The translations under genes were made by a program, and so were the position numbers. A model generated the notes under the pieces. The model saw nothing but the letters and a program-made list of their open reading frames with translations. It did not search any database and had not been told where the DNA came from. This document shows, piece after piece, positions 38,019 to 50,589 of a DNA stretch of 64,000 nt; positions within the stretch are counted from its first letter, which is position 1; the number at the start of each line of letters is the position of its first letter. The stretch is taken from contig NC_077238.1 of assembly GCF_947179165.1 (NCBI RefSeq), positions 45,004,793 through 45,068,792 of the forward strand, written 5' to 3'. The stretch is from Solanum dulcamara. Its lineage: Eukaryota; Streptophyta; Magnoliopsida; Solanales; Solanaceae.

Positions 38019-41000
38019 CTAGAGCCTTTTTCGATTTATACTCCCGTTGGAGATTCAGTTCTAGCTAAGAAAGACTATAGAGATTTCCCAGTGTCGGTCT
38101 TGCATAGGATAATGCCTTGTGATCTTGATTGAACTTGAAATAACTGCTTTTGATGTTATTCTTTGTATGGATTGGCTACATGCTTCCTATGCATCTATTG
38201 ATTGTAGAACCCGTATGGTCAAATTCCAATTTCCTAATGAGTTGGTTCTTGAGTGGAAGGGTAATGATTCGGTAATTAGCGGTTGATTCATATAGTGCCT
38301 AAAAGCTTGAAAAATAATTTTTAAGTAGTGTATCTATCATCTAGTGTGGGTTAAAGATATAAATTTTGAAGCTCCTTCTATTGAGTCGGTTCCCATTGTA
38401 AATGAATTTTTCGATGACTTGCCCGGTATTATTCCCAAAAGGAAAATTAATTTCGGTATAAATCTTCTTCCCAACACTCAACCCATCTCTATCCCTCCTT
38501 ACCGTATGATCCCGACGAAACTTATGGAGTTGAAGGAACAATTAAAAGATTTGTTAGATAAGGTTTCATAAGGCCAAGTATCTCACTATGTGGTGCTCCC
38601 ATGTTGTTTGTTAGAAAGAAGTATGCGTCACTTTACATGTGTATAGATTACCAGCAATTGAATAAGGTCACCATAAAAAATAAGTATCCCATTCCAAGAA
38701 TGGATGATTTATTTGATCAACTCCAAGGTGCAAGTCACTTCTCCAAAATTGATCTTCGGTCCGATTATCACCAATTAAGGTTGAGGGAGTGTGACATTTC
38801 CAAGATGTCATTTCGAACAAGGTTTGTCCATTTTGAGTTTTTGATAATGTCATTTGGATTGACTAATGATCCCGCTATTTTTATGGAATTAATGAATCAG
38901 ATTTTCAAATCATACTTAAATATGTTTGTGGTGGTTTTTATTGATGATATATTGATTTAATTTATTCCCGAAATGAAGAAGAGCATATTGGTCACTTGAG
39001 AATTGTGTTGCAAACTTTGAGGGACAAGCAATTATTTGCCAAGTTTAGTAAATGTGAATTTTGGTTGAAATCCATTAAATTCCTTGGTCATATTGTTTCC
39101 GGTAATGATATCATAGTTGATCTATAAACATTGTCTCCTTCGGATATTCGTAGCTTCTTCGATTTGGCTGGATATTATAGAAGTTTTTTAGAGGTACTTT
39201 TATCTATTGCATCGCCTTTAACTAAGTTGACCCAAAAGAAGGTAGGGTTCCAATGGTCGGATGAGTGTGAAAGAAGTTTTCAAACATTGAAGGATCATCA
39301 CACGTTTGCTCCTATTTTTACATTGCCAAAAGGTCCGGATGGTTTTTTTGTATATTATGATGCATCACAAATTGGATTGGGTTGTGTTTTAATGCAACAT
39401 GGCAAGGTTATAGCATACGACTCTAGGCAATGTAAAGTGCATAAATGAAACTATCCAACTCATGATCCTGAATTAGCGTCGGTTGTCTTTGCATTAAAAA
39501 TTTTGCGTCACTATCTTTATGGGCTGCATGTTGATATATTTACCGACAACAAAAGCTTTCAATATGTGTTTAGCCAAAGGGACTTGAACTTTAGGCAAAG
39601 AAGGTGCCTTGAACTAGTAAAGGATTATGATATGAGTGTGTTGTATCATTCGAATAAAGCAAATGTAGTTTCCGATGCTCTTGGTCAGTTATCCATGAAT
39701 AGTGTTGCTCATGTTGAAGATGACAGGAAGGAGTTAGTTAAAGATGGACACTAATTGACCCATTTGGGTGTAAGTTTGAGTGACTCAAATGAGGGTGGTA
39801 TTCTTGTTCAAAATGGTTCGGAATCATCTTTGATAGTGGATGTAAAGGCAAAGCAAGACATGGATCCCATTTTAGTTGAATTGAAGAAGTTGGTGGTTGA
39901 TAAGTTGATTGAGGTTTTCCCCCAAGGGGGAGATGGAGTGCTTCATTACCAAAGTTCGTTATGTGTTCCTAATATTGATTAGCCTAAGAGAACTGATATT
40001 GGGAGAGGCCCACAGCTCTAGATATTCTATACATTCGGGTTCCACCAAAATGTATAGAAATTTGAGGGAAGTGTATTGGTTGGATGGTATGAAGAGGGAC
40101 ATAGCAAAGTTTGTGGCAGAAGGTCCAAATTGCCAACAAGTGAAAGTTGAACATCATAGATTGGGAGGTTTAGCCCAAGATATTGAAATTCCTACTTGGA
40201 AGTGGGAAGATGTGAACATGGACTTCATAAGGGTTTGCTTCTTACTCGAAAGCAACATGATTCGATTTGGGTGGTGGTGGATAGAATAACCAAGTCAACC
40301 CATTTTCTATCGGTTAAAACTTTTTATAGTGCCGAAGATTATGCCACGATGTATATTCGAGAATTGGAAAAGTTACATGGTGTTCCCTTGTCCATCATTT
40401 CAGATCATGGTACTTAATTCATTTCTCACTTTTGGAAGTCCTTTCAAAGGGGTCTTGGCATAAAAGTTAAGCTAAGCACCACATTTCACCCTCAAACTGA
40501 TGGACAAGCCAAAAGAATAATCCAAACTTTAGAAGATATGTTAAGGGCTTGTGTGCTTGATTTCAAAGGAAGTTGGATGATCACCTACCGTTAGTTGAGT
40601 TTGCATATAATAATAGTTATCATTCAAGTATCGGGATGGAACTATTTGTAGCCTTGTATGGAAGAAGATGCTTATCACCCATTGGAAGGTTTGAAGTGGG
40701 AGAGGGTGCCTTGTTAGGACCTGAGTTAATATTTGAGGCCTTGGAGAACATGAAACTTATTCAAGAAAGGTTAAGGGCTTTCCAAAGTCCCCAAAAGTTC
40801 TATTTATATGTTAGAAGGAGAGAACTTGAGTTCGATGTGGAAGATTGAGTTTACTTGACGATTTCGTCCATGAAAGGAGTAATGCATTTTGGAAAGAAGG
40901 GGAAGCTTAGTCTCTGGTATATATACTCATATAGGATCCTAAAGCGTATTGGTAAGGTGGACAATAAACTTGAATTGCCATTCGAGTTAGCCTTGGTTCA

Positions 41001-41275
41001 TCCGATGTTCCATGTATCAATGTTGAAGAAGTGTGTTTGTGATCCCAAGACTATTGTACCTTGGGGTAATGTGAGTGTTGAAAAAGATCTTGACTTATGA
41101 GGAGGTTCCGGATGAAAGTTTGGAACGCCAAGTTAAAAGGTTTAGGAATAAGAAAGTTTCATCCATTAAAGTATTGTTGAGAAACCAAGAGGTTGAAAGT
41201 GCTACATGGGAAGAGGAAGAGGAAGCGGACATGATGAAACAATATCTCTATTTCTTTCCTTCCCTCTGACCTAAG
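38019..41275 (+). pseudogene. Second chromovirus pol: PR end, RT, RNase H, integrase, chromodomain
   Basis: The polyprotein is entered inside protease, after its active site (the FSVYTPVGDS-type block is garbled near 38025; DVILCMDWL is readable near 38152). RT at 38601-38960 has [26 protein letters not shown] and VVFIDDILI. RNase H at 39131-39754 has VYYDASQIGLGCVLMQ. Integrase covers 39755-40850, with ISDHGT then TAA where the conserved Gln codon is expected, and FHPQTDGQA. The chromodomain at 41075-41269 has VPDESLERQVKRFRNK and NQEVESATWEEEE. Stops and frameshifts separate these parts. The domain order is that of Tekay/Del chromoviruses. Confidence 0.85.
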
Positions 41276-41349
41276 GTATTTAGATATTCATACTCAAATC
41301 CTCCAAGCTCCTACATTCCAACCACTCCATGTTTTATTACATGCATATA

Positions 41350-43365
41350 TACTCGATGTATTTTTAGGACTCATATATCAAAAGATTAATTTTTTAAGAA
41401 ATTGCACAAACCAGTAGGGTGCGTGGTAAGTCAGCATTGCAGATTTGTTTTCCCATAGTGCAATTTCTCCCCAAATCATAATCTCACCAAAATCTCATTC
41501 TCTCAAAATTGGCCTATCTGAGAACAAGTCTGCGTCTCGGACTCGGGTGTAATTTCCTGTCCGATATTAATTTTTAAGTGGGAACACTTTATACATTTCC
41601 CTAATTATTAGTTTATGAACCTGGATGTTTTTAGCACCTAATTCGGCTCTGTAAATAAATCTGAACCTCTAAAATTCATTCAATCTTCTACAATTCACAT
41701 ATTCAAATAATTCTTTCTCGATAAAACCTCTCAAGGAAGCCTTTGAAGACTTCCGAGAAATTCGCTCAAGCTCTCCATTGAAAGTCCAAGGTTCTTCAAA
41801 TTTCTTTGGTCTTCTTACTCAAGGTATGTTTTATTGGAACTTAGGGTACCTTCACCCATGGATCCCAACATATTCCTTACTTTTTCAATCAATTAAAGTT
41901 ATGTATTTTTATAAGTTTATGATCCCTATTCCAATTGCATGAATTATAATTTTCAATTATAATTATGATCCTATTTTAATATAAATTGATGATTATTCCA
42001 TGGAATTGAAGAGTTTTTTATATGAATTTTAGTACATTCATCTTTAAGGCTTCATGATATAGATTATGGATATTTTTAATTATACTCCTAGTTGATGTTA
42101 TTTTCATGAATTATGTATGGGTTGATATAAAGTATATCATCATGCATGTTTTCAAGTCAATTTCATGATTCCCAAGTCAGTTGATCATGTATTCATGTTT
42201 CTACCCTAATTTCAAGTATAAACTATGATCATGAATTTCAAGTATGCAATCAAGTTTTAGGAATGAGGGTGAATTAAGACCCTAATGATGTTTATATGAA
42301 AATGATTTGTAATGATGGAAGGCCTACACCCATATTACATGAATCATATGATAATGAGGTATTCTTATGAACAAGTTTTATGAATTATGATTTATGAAAA
42401 GTTTATGATGTATAACAAGTATGATTTATAATAATGATATGTATTCCGTGGGATTTTGACTTAGTACCGTGAGTACTTTGAGGTCGGGGCTCGATCTAAG
42501 GGGTCCTTAGTAGCAATCTCTAGTCCCTTAATCATGTTTCCACCATTGGTTTGTCTTTATGGCCTAGCTATTGGATCCACATATAGAATATGTTCATGTT
42601 ATACAGATTCTAACTTGGCAAGTAGCCTCCCCTTTTTCGATGTGTGGATCATCGGATTCCATGTAATAGCTCGCATGGTCTTAATGTCTGTTATGGTTAT
42701 CTCCCACATATGTATGGACATTATGATGTTTCACAAGACTATTCCTATCTTTACTTTTATATGATACTCCTATGGTTTATTGTACATTGATCTTTCTTAT
42801 GCCTACTTATGATTTCACTACTTCCTTTATCATGCTATTAGAAATGTTCATTTGCATAACATGGTTTTAATTTTGTATTTTATTGCCTACATATTTGGTA
42901 CATTCAAATGTACTAACACATACTTTATTTCCTACATTATATCACAATGTAGGGAAGAACGCTCCATCTTATTCTTGCAGCTAGTCGGTGATCTATTTGA
43001 AGTGTTTGTGGTGAGTCCTCATACTTCGAGGGCAAACCGATTCGTTCTTCTTTTATTGTCATTTCTAGACCTTTTTGATATTTTTGAGACTATCCTATGT
43101 CATGTTATTACTTTCTTGAGGGTGATCTAGGAACATGTCCTGGTTCCCGCATACATAGTCATGTAGAGGCATGTTGGGCACATTGTGTAAAAAATCTATG
43201 TTGTCTTGATTTTTCTCTAGTTAAGCTATGTCATCTTGGACTTTTATGAGTTTATGTTTATTGTTTACCTTATGTATGCTTATGTTATGCAAAGAGTCTT
43301 AGTTGGAGTTTCTTCAGAAATTCTAATCGTCATGTCATGGATAGGCCCTAGTTCGAATCGTGAAA
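41350..43365 (+). repeat. 3' LTR of the second chromovirus
   Basis: Begins within the LTR (first ~70 bases missing, together with the polypurine tract) and ends CGTGAAA near 43365, a decayed GTGACA. It shares landmarks with the solo LTR at 18932: the GAGTACTTTGAGGTCGGGGC block, GGATCCACATATAGAA and TTGGCAAGTAG. Confidence 0.75.
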
Positions 43366-44524
43366 TATTGATGGACCAATAGAACAGAAGCAAATAAAAC
43401 TAAACTAACTAGATTGAATAACAGTGCATATTCCCACAAAGAATTGGTCAAACAAAAAATTAAAAAAGAAAAGAAGAAGATGAAGATCATGATGGTAATC
43501 TAGGAGAATAGGTGGCACGGGTGAAAAAACACATGTGATCTATCTCGTAGACAAGAAAACAAAATCAAAAATACAATATCAAAAGGGATAGGAGAAAGAC
43601 AAAACAAGAAGAATTCTCCTCCACTTAGACAATTGCCAAAGAGGTGTCAGAAGCGATAGTTGGAACCCATCGAAAGCTTATGTGCCAAAAGTGAAAAAAC
43701 TAATTCATGTGCAATCCATGACATTTGACCCCAACAGATGCCACTTCGATTTCATTTTTGTAAAATAAAAATTAATTGCAACTGGCCAACTGGCCAACTC
43801 AAGTAGCGAAAGAGATTTCATCTAACAAATGAAAAAAACTCTCTAACAGATCAAAGTTGAGCTCTCTAGCAATCAATCATAGGCTTCAGAGAAATTCGAG
43901 TCTGGAAATGAAGAAATCATAAATTTTTAGTCAATTTATATCATAATGATATAAAAAAAACATCATATAAATGATGTTATTTATGACATTAGCAATTATA
44001 GATTGAAATTATTATAGGTGACATTGTAGGATTACTGTAGCAGTTAGACTATGACAATTTTTTGGTTATAAGTAGCTTCTTTTTTCAATTTTGTAAGACA
44101 TAGTTTTCTTCTAAGAAGCTTTCTCTCAAACAAAAAGACTTGGTTAGAGTTTGCTCTCCTTTTTGTAGTCTTAAAAGTTTATTATCAAATTTTAATTTTT
44201 AAACTGTCTTTTTTATACTTTACTTAATTAATCTATTTTTGATTGCCTTTAGTATTTATGATTGACACCGCCACCTACTTTTAGTTAATTATTTGGTTTA
44301 TCTAACACATGATCGGCTCCACGGTACTATGGACTCCTTCTCTATGTTTTTTACTATTTTCCTATCTTGGAGGTAGTGTATATATATATAAGACTATTGT
44401 ACTAATTATATTATTGTAGTTTATGACTTGTATTGCGTGTTCTTGAGTCTCATATGTTATCGTGGCACTTGTTGGCTTTATAACTTTATTTTTTATTTAA
44501 TACCTTTTTGTATAAGCTTGTTAA
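43366..44524. other. Unassigned spacer between chromovirus LTR and copia element
   Basis: AT-rich sequence, purine-rich near 43441-43640. No motif-bearing frame and no repeat end was recognised. Confidence 0.5.
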
Positions 44525-44888
44525 TGTTATGAATACACTTAATTGTGGATGCCCATTTATTACTCCTATAAGCAACTCTACAAGCAGGCTCCTTAAACAG
44601 TTTACAAGCAGCACTGCAAGTATGTTCCTTAAGCAGCTTATAAGTAACTCTGCAGGTTTCTTAAGTAGCTTACAAGCACCTCTACAAACAGCTTTCTTAA
44701 GCAGCTTACAAATAGCTCTGCAAAAAGGTTCCTATAAGTAACTTTTCCAGCAACTTTAATTCTTCTATAAATAGGAAGTCATTTCAGTTTATTTGTATGA
44801 GAATAAGTTTGAAGTTGAATAATATATCAATCTCGCTATATATACTTTTCACTAATGCATTTACTTTAGTATTTTCTTTCATAATACA
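44525..44888 (+). repeat. 5' LTR of the copia element
   Basis: Starts TGTTATGAATACAC and ends CATAATACA. Most of its first half is a tandem array of about five 36-bp units (around 44568-44745), close to CTTACAAGCAGCTCTGCAAG plus CAGGTTCCTTAAGCAG. TATA-like CTATAAATAG lies near 44765. Confidence 0.85.
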
Positions 44889-44901
44889 TTATCAGCACGA
44901 G
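44889..44901 (+). promoter_or_regulatory. PBS-like sequence of the copia element
   Basis: TTATCAGCACGAG follows the LTR end directly. Several plant copia elements have a TATCAGCACGA block here. The priming tRNA is not assigned. Confidence 0.5.
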
Positions 44902-45079
44902 TCTCTTCTACCTTGAGTAAATACTTTAAAAGTATCTTAGGTACGTACTTTATTTTATTAAATAATATCTAATATTTTTACACTTGAATTTTTTACCTGG
45001 ATATATCGGGCAAAGGCTACTCGTCATTGATAATAAATGTTAAAATCCAACTAATGTTTACTTTCTTTATATCTTCTTT

Positions 45080-48060
45080 TTGAAGAAAAATATAAATATG
45101 AGTCAAATTTTATTTGGATCAATAATCAATCATGAAGATACTTGTTTTATTGATAGTGGAATAACACATGTTATAATCGAAGATAAGAAATACTTTTCTT
45201 ACTTTCTTAAAAGAAAAGCAAATGTTACTATAATTTCTAGTAATTCGAAATTGATTGAAGGCTCCAGAAGAGCTACTATATTTTTGCTTAAGTAGAAAAA
45301 AATTATTATATAAGATGTGTTGTTCTCTTCTAAATCTACAAAAAACTTGTTAAGTTTCAAAGATATCCACCAAAAGGGATATCATGTTGAGACACTAAAT
45401 GAAACGACGATTGAATACATTGGTATAACCAAGAGTGTCTAAGGACAAAAATATATTTTGGAGAAATAACCAACTTTATCCTCTAGACTATATTATGCAG
45501 AAATTACTACAATGGAATCACATTCAATCATAAACAAGAAGTTTACTGATTTCAGTGCTTTTGTGCTATGATATGATTGAATATGTCATCCTGGATCATT
45601 AATGATAAGACGAATTGTTGAAAATTCAACTTGGCATCCATTAAAGAATCTGAAAGATTCTAACAAATGATGAATTTTCATGTCCTGCTTGTTGTCAAAG
45701 CAAGTTAATTGCAAGGCCATCATCACTGAAGATTGACATTGAATCGCCTGATCTTTTAGAATGTATACATGGGGATATATGTGGACCTATTCATCCACCT
45801 AATAAATTATTTAAATATTATATGGTTCTAATAGATGCATCCTCAAGATGGTCTCATGTATGTCTCTTACCATCTAGAAACCTAGCGATTGCAAAATCAT
45901 TGGCACAAATAATAAAATTAAGAGCACAATATCCATATTATCCTATTAAGGCTATTCATCTCGATAACGCTGGAAAATTTACATTCCAAGCTTTTGATGA
46001 TTATTGCTTATTAATTGGAATAAGAATTTAACATCCCGTTACACATTTTCATACTCAAAATGGTCTCACAGAGTCATTTATTAAGAACCTACAATTGATA
46101 GCTAGGCAACTACTTATGAAAACAAAATTACCCACTATTGTTTGGGTCATGTTTTCTTAAATGCAGCAGTACTTGTTCATCTCAAATCGACAAATTATAA
46201 TAAATACTCTTCATCACAATTAGTATTTGGTCATGAGCCAAATATAGCTCATCTATGAATATTTACTTTTGCGGTTTACATGCATGTAGTACCACCCCAA
46301 CGCACTAAGATGGGCCCTCGATGAAGGTTAAGCATATATGTTTAGTTTGACTCATCCTCCATAATTCGTTGCCTTGAACTTGCAGATTGTCGGATTGATA
46401 AAATAAATGTCCCATCAATTAAGGGAGCGAAAAATGAACTCAAAGGGAAAATTGAGTGAAAAGTTTCATCACTATTTCTTTTTGATCCACGTACCTCTAT
46501 ATGTGAACAGGAGTCCAGAAGATCATTCACTTACAGAAAATAGTAAATTAAATGCCAGATGCATTTACTGATTTGAAACAGATAATCAAGTCACCTATTC
46601 CTACAATGAATGTGCCTATCTGGATTGAAGTCCCAAAAGAACCATCTACTAGTGTCATAACTTTTGAATCCCAAACATGTCTGAAGCATGATAGATGATT
46701 GGATTCAAAGGATAAAAATCCTAGAAAGAAGCGTGAAATATAAAGATGATACTATAAAAAAATCTCAAGAAGAAGTTAAAGATCTGGTTAATCCTAATAT
46801 TTCTTAAGAAATCAGTGAATCCGAGATTCAAGTGAATGAAGAAATTTTAATAAACTTTACTGGTGTTGGGATAAATTTAGGTCAATCAAAATAATAGTGG
46901 ATAATATTTTAACATATAATATTGCACTTAATCTTATGCAAAACACTGAGGATTTTGAGCCTAAATCTGTCGAAGAATGTCGATGAAGATGTGATTGGAC
47001 AAAGTAAAAAAATGCAATTCAATCAGAATTAGAATCACTTGCTAAACGTGAGATTTTTGGACCTATAGTACAAACTCCTGATGATGTAAAATCAGTTGGC
47101 TCTAAATGGGGTTTGGTGCAAAAACAAAATGAGAGAAATGAAATTGTAAAGCACAAGACACACCTTGTTGCACAAGAATTCTCTCAATGTTCCGCCATCG
47201 ACTATGAAGAAACATATTCACCTGTTATGAATGCAATAACTTTTTGAAATGTCATCGGTTCAGCTATACATGAAAATCATTAAATACATCTAATGGATAT
47301 GGTTATAGCTTATCATTATGGTTCACTTGATAATGAAATTTATATGAAAATCTTAGAATGATTCAAATTACCTAAAGCATGTAATTCTCAGTCTCGGGAG
47401 ATGTTCTCAATAAAATTACAAAGATCATTGTATAATCTAAAATAATTAGAACACATGTGGTATAATTGTATTAGTGAGTACTTGATAAATAAATGTTATA
47501 TAAATGATGTTATTTGTTCTTGTATTTTTATTAGGAAAATGACATTAGAGTTTGTTATATTTGTCATTTATGTTGAAGAAATAAACCTCATTAGAACCTT
47601 TGAAGATGTCTAAAATACAATTGACTATCTAAAGAAAGAATTTGAGATAAAAGATCATGAAAAGACAAAACATTATCTCGGTCAGCAAATTGAACATTTA
47701 GCAGACGGGGTCTTCATCCACAAATCTTTTTACACTGAGAAAATTTTAAAAAGATTCTACATGGACAAAGCACATTCATTAAGTATTCCAATGATTGTTC
47801 GATCACTTGAAGTGAATAAAGATCTTTTCCGACCTCCAGAAGAAAATAAAGAACTTCTTGATCCTGAAGAACAATATCTCAGTACTATTGGTGCACTTAT
47901 GTATCATTCTAACGCAACCAGGCCCGATATAACATTTTCTATTAATTCGCTAGCAAAGTATAGTTCTTCTCCGAAGCAAAGACATTAAAACGATGTCAAG
48001 CATATTCTACGATATCTAAAGGTGACTATTGATATGGGTCTAGTTTATACTAGATACATG
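45080..48060 (+). pseudogene. copia pol: protease, integrase, RT (RVT_2), truncated RNase H
   Basis: Protease is readable at 45080-45295 with CFIDSGITH, the Asp-Ser-Gly active site. The GAG-pre-integrase and integrase region (45570-46200) shows HGDICGP, HLDNAGKF and GLTESF, the three acidic positions of the DDE core. RT begins near 47100 (SKWGLVQKQN, EETYSPVMNA). Its catalytic box reads VIYVEEI, with two GAA codons at 47575-47580 where Asp-Asp is expected. The block HYLGQQIEH is followed by RNase H text that stops near 48050 (LRYLKVTIDMGLVYT). Many stops are spread along the length, so it is inactive. Confidence 0.85.
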
Positions 48061-48154
48061 TACTCTGTTTCCTTCACCAGGATATTTTTCTACAAGATTT
48101 TTCCTAGTAAGATTTTAACGACACTCATTATCTATTAATGAATATCTAGGGAAG

Positions 48155-48518
48155 TTTTATGAATACACTTAATTGTGGATGTCTATTTATTACTCATATA
48201 AGCAACTCTATAAGCAGATTCCTTAAACAACTTACAAGCATCACTACAAGAAGGTTCCTTAAGCAACTTACAAGCAGATCTGCAAGTAGGTTCCTAAAGT
48301 AGCTTACAAGCAGCTCTTCAAGCAGGTTCCTTAAGCAACTTACAAGAAAGCAAGCATGTTCCTATAAGAAGCTTTGCCAACAGCTTCGGTTCTTCTATAA
48401 ATAGAAAGTCATTTCAGTTCATTTGTGTCAAAATGAGTTTGAAGTTGTATAAGATATCAATCTCGCTATATATACTTTTCCTTTGTGCATTTACTTTATA
48501 GTCTTTTCTTTCGTAACA
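48155..48518 (+). repeat. 3' LTR of the copia element
   Basis: Starts TTTTATGAATACAC (TG changed to TT) after the short purine stretch AGGGAAG and ends TCGTAACA. Same length and same 36-bp array as the 5' LTR, with scattered differences. Confidence 0.85.
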
Positions 48519-50141
48519 ACTACTAAATTTTCATATTTTAAATAGATTTATGCTATGTTATTGGTTCGTCTACCAGATCGAATTAGGTCTTGTCCTGATT
48601 AGTAAATTGGGTCGTTAAAAATAGATATTAAAATTTTTAAACTGAGATTAAGAGAGACATATTTCAAAGTTGATGAATGTATTTTTTTTAAAAAAGTTGG
48701 AGGAGAAAGAAATGTTTTGGATTTTTAGGTTTTGTTTAATTATATTTGTTCATTTATTGAATTAAAGGTGACAAAATAGTCTTAATTTCTTTAAAAGTTT
48801 ATATAAGTCTTAATTATTGAGTAAAGGTGATAAGTTTATGGTTAGTATTTAGTAATGTTTGACCACTTTCAAATAAGTCTCCAACTTTTTTCTTGTACAC
48901 TGTGACTCAACTTCTATAAAATACTAATTATCTAAGCGGAGAAAAAAAAGTCACCAAAACAAACCATCCTTGTTCGGTTCTTCTTCTTCTTCATAATTGG
49001 GGAAAAAACATGACCACTTGATTCATACTTTTTTAGATTGAATTTCTTTCTTGCTGCATTGAATATTACTTCTGAGATGATTTTTCGATCATTTTGTTAA
49101 GTGAGTAATGTTATTTTGTGTCTTGTTCATGTGGGTAAAGCTACATTTTTTCAACAGATTCAATAGTAGTTACATTTGTTGCAAGAATTGATTAATTTGT
49201 TGTATAAGAAAAGTGCAACAGTTATTGTAATTGCTGCAAAATTTACGACAACTTAGTGAGTTTATTTAAAAAAAATAAAAATCTTGTGTGTTTATGCAAT
49301 ATATAAGTACACTATTGTAAAAAAATATCACAATAACTAACAAAGAAGTTGCAACAATTGTTGTTGCAACAGTTGCATGTATTGCAACTTCTTATTAGTT
49401 GTTGTTAGAACTAAGTAGATGTTGTATAAAAAAATATTTTTTCTACAACAACAAATGATCTAAATTTACCGTTTACGATGATGTTGTTAGCCTAGAAGGG
49501 AAAATTGAGTCATCTGTTAATGACGAAGGTAAAGACAAGACACTTTTAAAAATAAAATTGTTCTTAATAGATAGTCCATAGTTATATTTGAATTATTATT
49601 ATTTTTGGTTGCTAAAGATTTCAACAAACAGTTAGATATCTTTGACCTGGTACCCGTAGTTCTTTCTTTTTGGTTGGTTTCTTCGTATTTATCAGTTTTT
49701 GGCAGGACTGTGGAAAATATATTTATACTCATCTAATTAACTTCTCAAGAACTTTCTGACCTAGATCTGTATGGAGTACTTTGATCATTTTCCCCTTTCT
49801 CTCATTAATACGCAAAGATTAACTGCTTGGAATTCTTTCAAGGACATTGACAAAATTACAATCTTTGTTTAATAGTATGTTAGTGATAATCAAATATAGA
49901 GAAGTGTTGAGTTCAAAGACCTAAAGTTATATATACGTTCTTACAATTGGTGAATTTAGGCAATATAATGACAACAAATCTCAGAAAATGACTGTTTGTT
50001 ATCAAAATGGGGCAACATAAAAGTTAGATAAGAAAAATAGTCGCGTGTTACAAGTCTACTATAATTGTGATATCAAAATGACGCAACATGATGGCATCTA
50101 CTATAATTGGGAATGTCTTAAGTGTTTATTCTTGGCATTGA
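48519..50141. other. Unassigned AT-rich spacer with one hairpin
   Basis: No motif-bearing coding frame. The only structure seen is an inverted repeat at 49331-49404. Confidence 0.5.
49331..49404. repeat. Short inverted repeat (about 23-bp arms)
   Basis: AACTAACAAAGAAGTTGCAA (arm 49331-49355) pairs with TTGCAACTTCTTATTAGTTG (arm 49381-49404) with one indel and about two mismatches. The loop contains further GTTGCAAC words. It could be a MITE-like foldback remnant; no precursor RNA is claimed. Confidence 0.6.
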
Positions 50142-50561
50142 TCAATCAATCTTCAGTTCAGAATATATCTTCCGAATAAACCACAAGCATGCTAAGAAGC
50201 CAATAGTCCCAGTGACCATCAAAAATGCATAATTACCAATCAGCATATAACCAAAGTAAAGAATACCTGAGACAAGCTTTGATATCTCCAACTCGGCACA
50301 AAAATAGTATATGGAATACAAGAAATGGTATAATGCAGAAGAGGCGAAAGTCAAATAGGCTCGCCACCACCAACGATAATCCTCAAAGCATAATTGGAAG
50401 TAGGTTAGTACTATGGTTATCTCGGCACAAGTTACTATAATAATGGTGAAGACAATGAAGAGGAATCCAAATATGTAATAAAACTGGTAAAGCCATATGG
50501 ATGTCAAGATAAAAAAGAGCGTAAACATTAGAATTATATTGGATTTAAATTCGTAAATCAA
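50142..50561 (-). pseudogene. C-terminal fragment of a TM9SF (nonaspanin/EMP70) gene
   Basis: The 139-codon open frame ends ELKID, matching the KxD/E-like C-terminal Golgi-retention signal of TM9SF proteins. Family hallmarks are in order: FFILTSIWLYQFYYIFGFLF, VTCAEITIVLTYFQLCFEDY, RWWWRAYLTFASSALYHFLY, LEISKLVSGILYFGYML. TM9SF proteins are nine-pass membrane proteins of about 590-660 residues in the endosome/Golgi. Only the last ~125 residues (four to five membrane spans) are present. The first ~15 codons do not match the family, so homology begins near 50515 and the methionine is accidental. The frame is open and there is no intron or poly(A) tail in view. It sits 30 bp from a tandem repeat and 335 bp from an LTR, which suggests capture by a mobile element. 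Confidence 0.85.
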
Positions 50562-50589
50562 TTTAGACTATATTAAATTCAAGAAAATA

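Larger units (their letters stand above)
44525..48518 (+). mobile_element. Ty1/copia retrotransposon, gag lost and pol broken
   Basis: Two direct LTRs of equal length (364 bp) flank a decayed internal region with the copia order protease, integrase, RT, RNase H. Gag is almost absent: only about 190 bases separate the PBS region from protease. No matching 5-bp duplication is visible outside the LTRs. Divergence between the LTRs shows that it is old. Confidence 0.85.

Noticed and set aside
44520..48523. Target-site duplication of the copia element
   Set aside because: GTTAA before the 5' LTR and ACTAC after the 3' LTR do not match.
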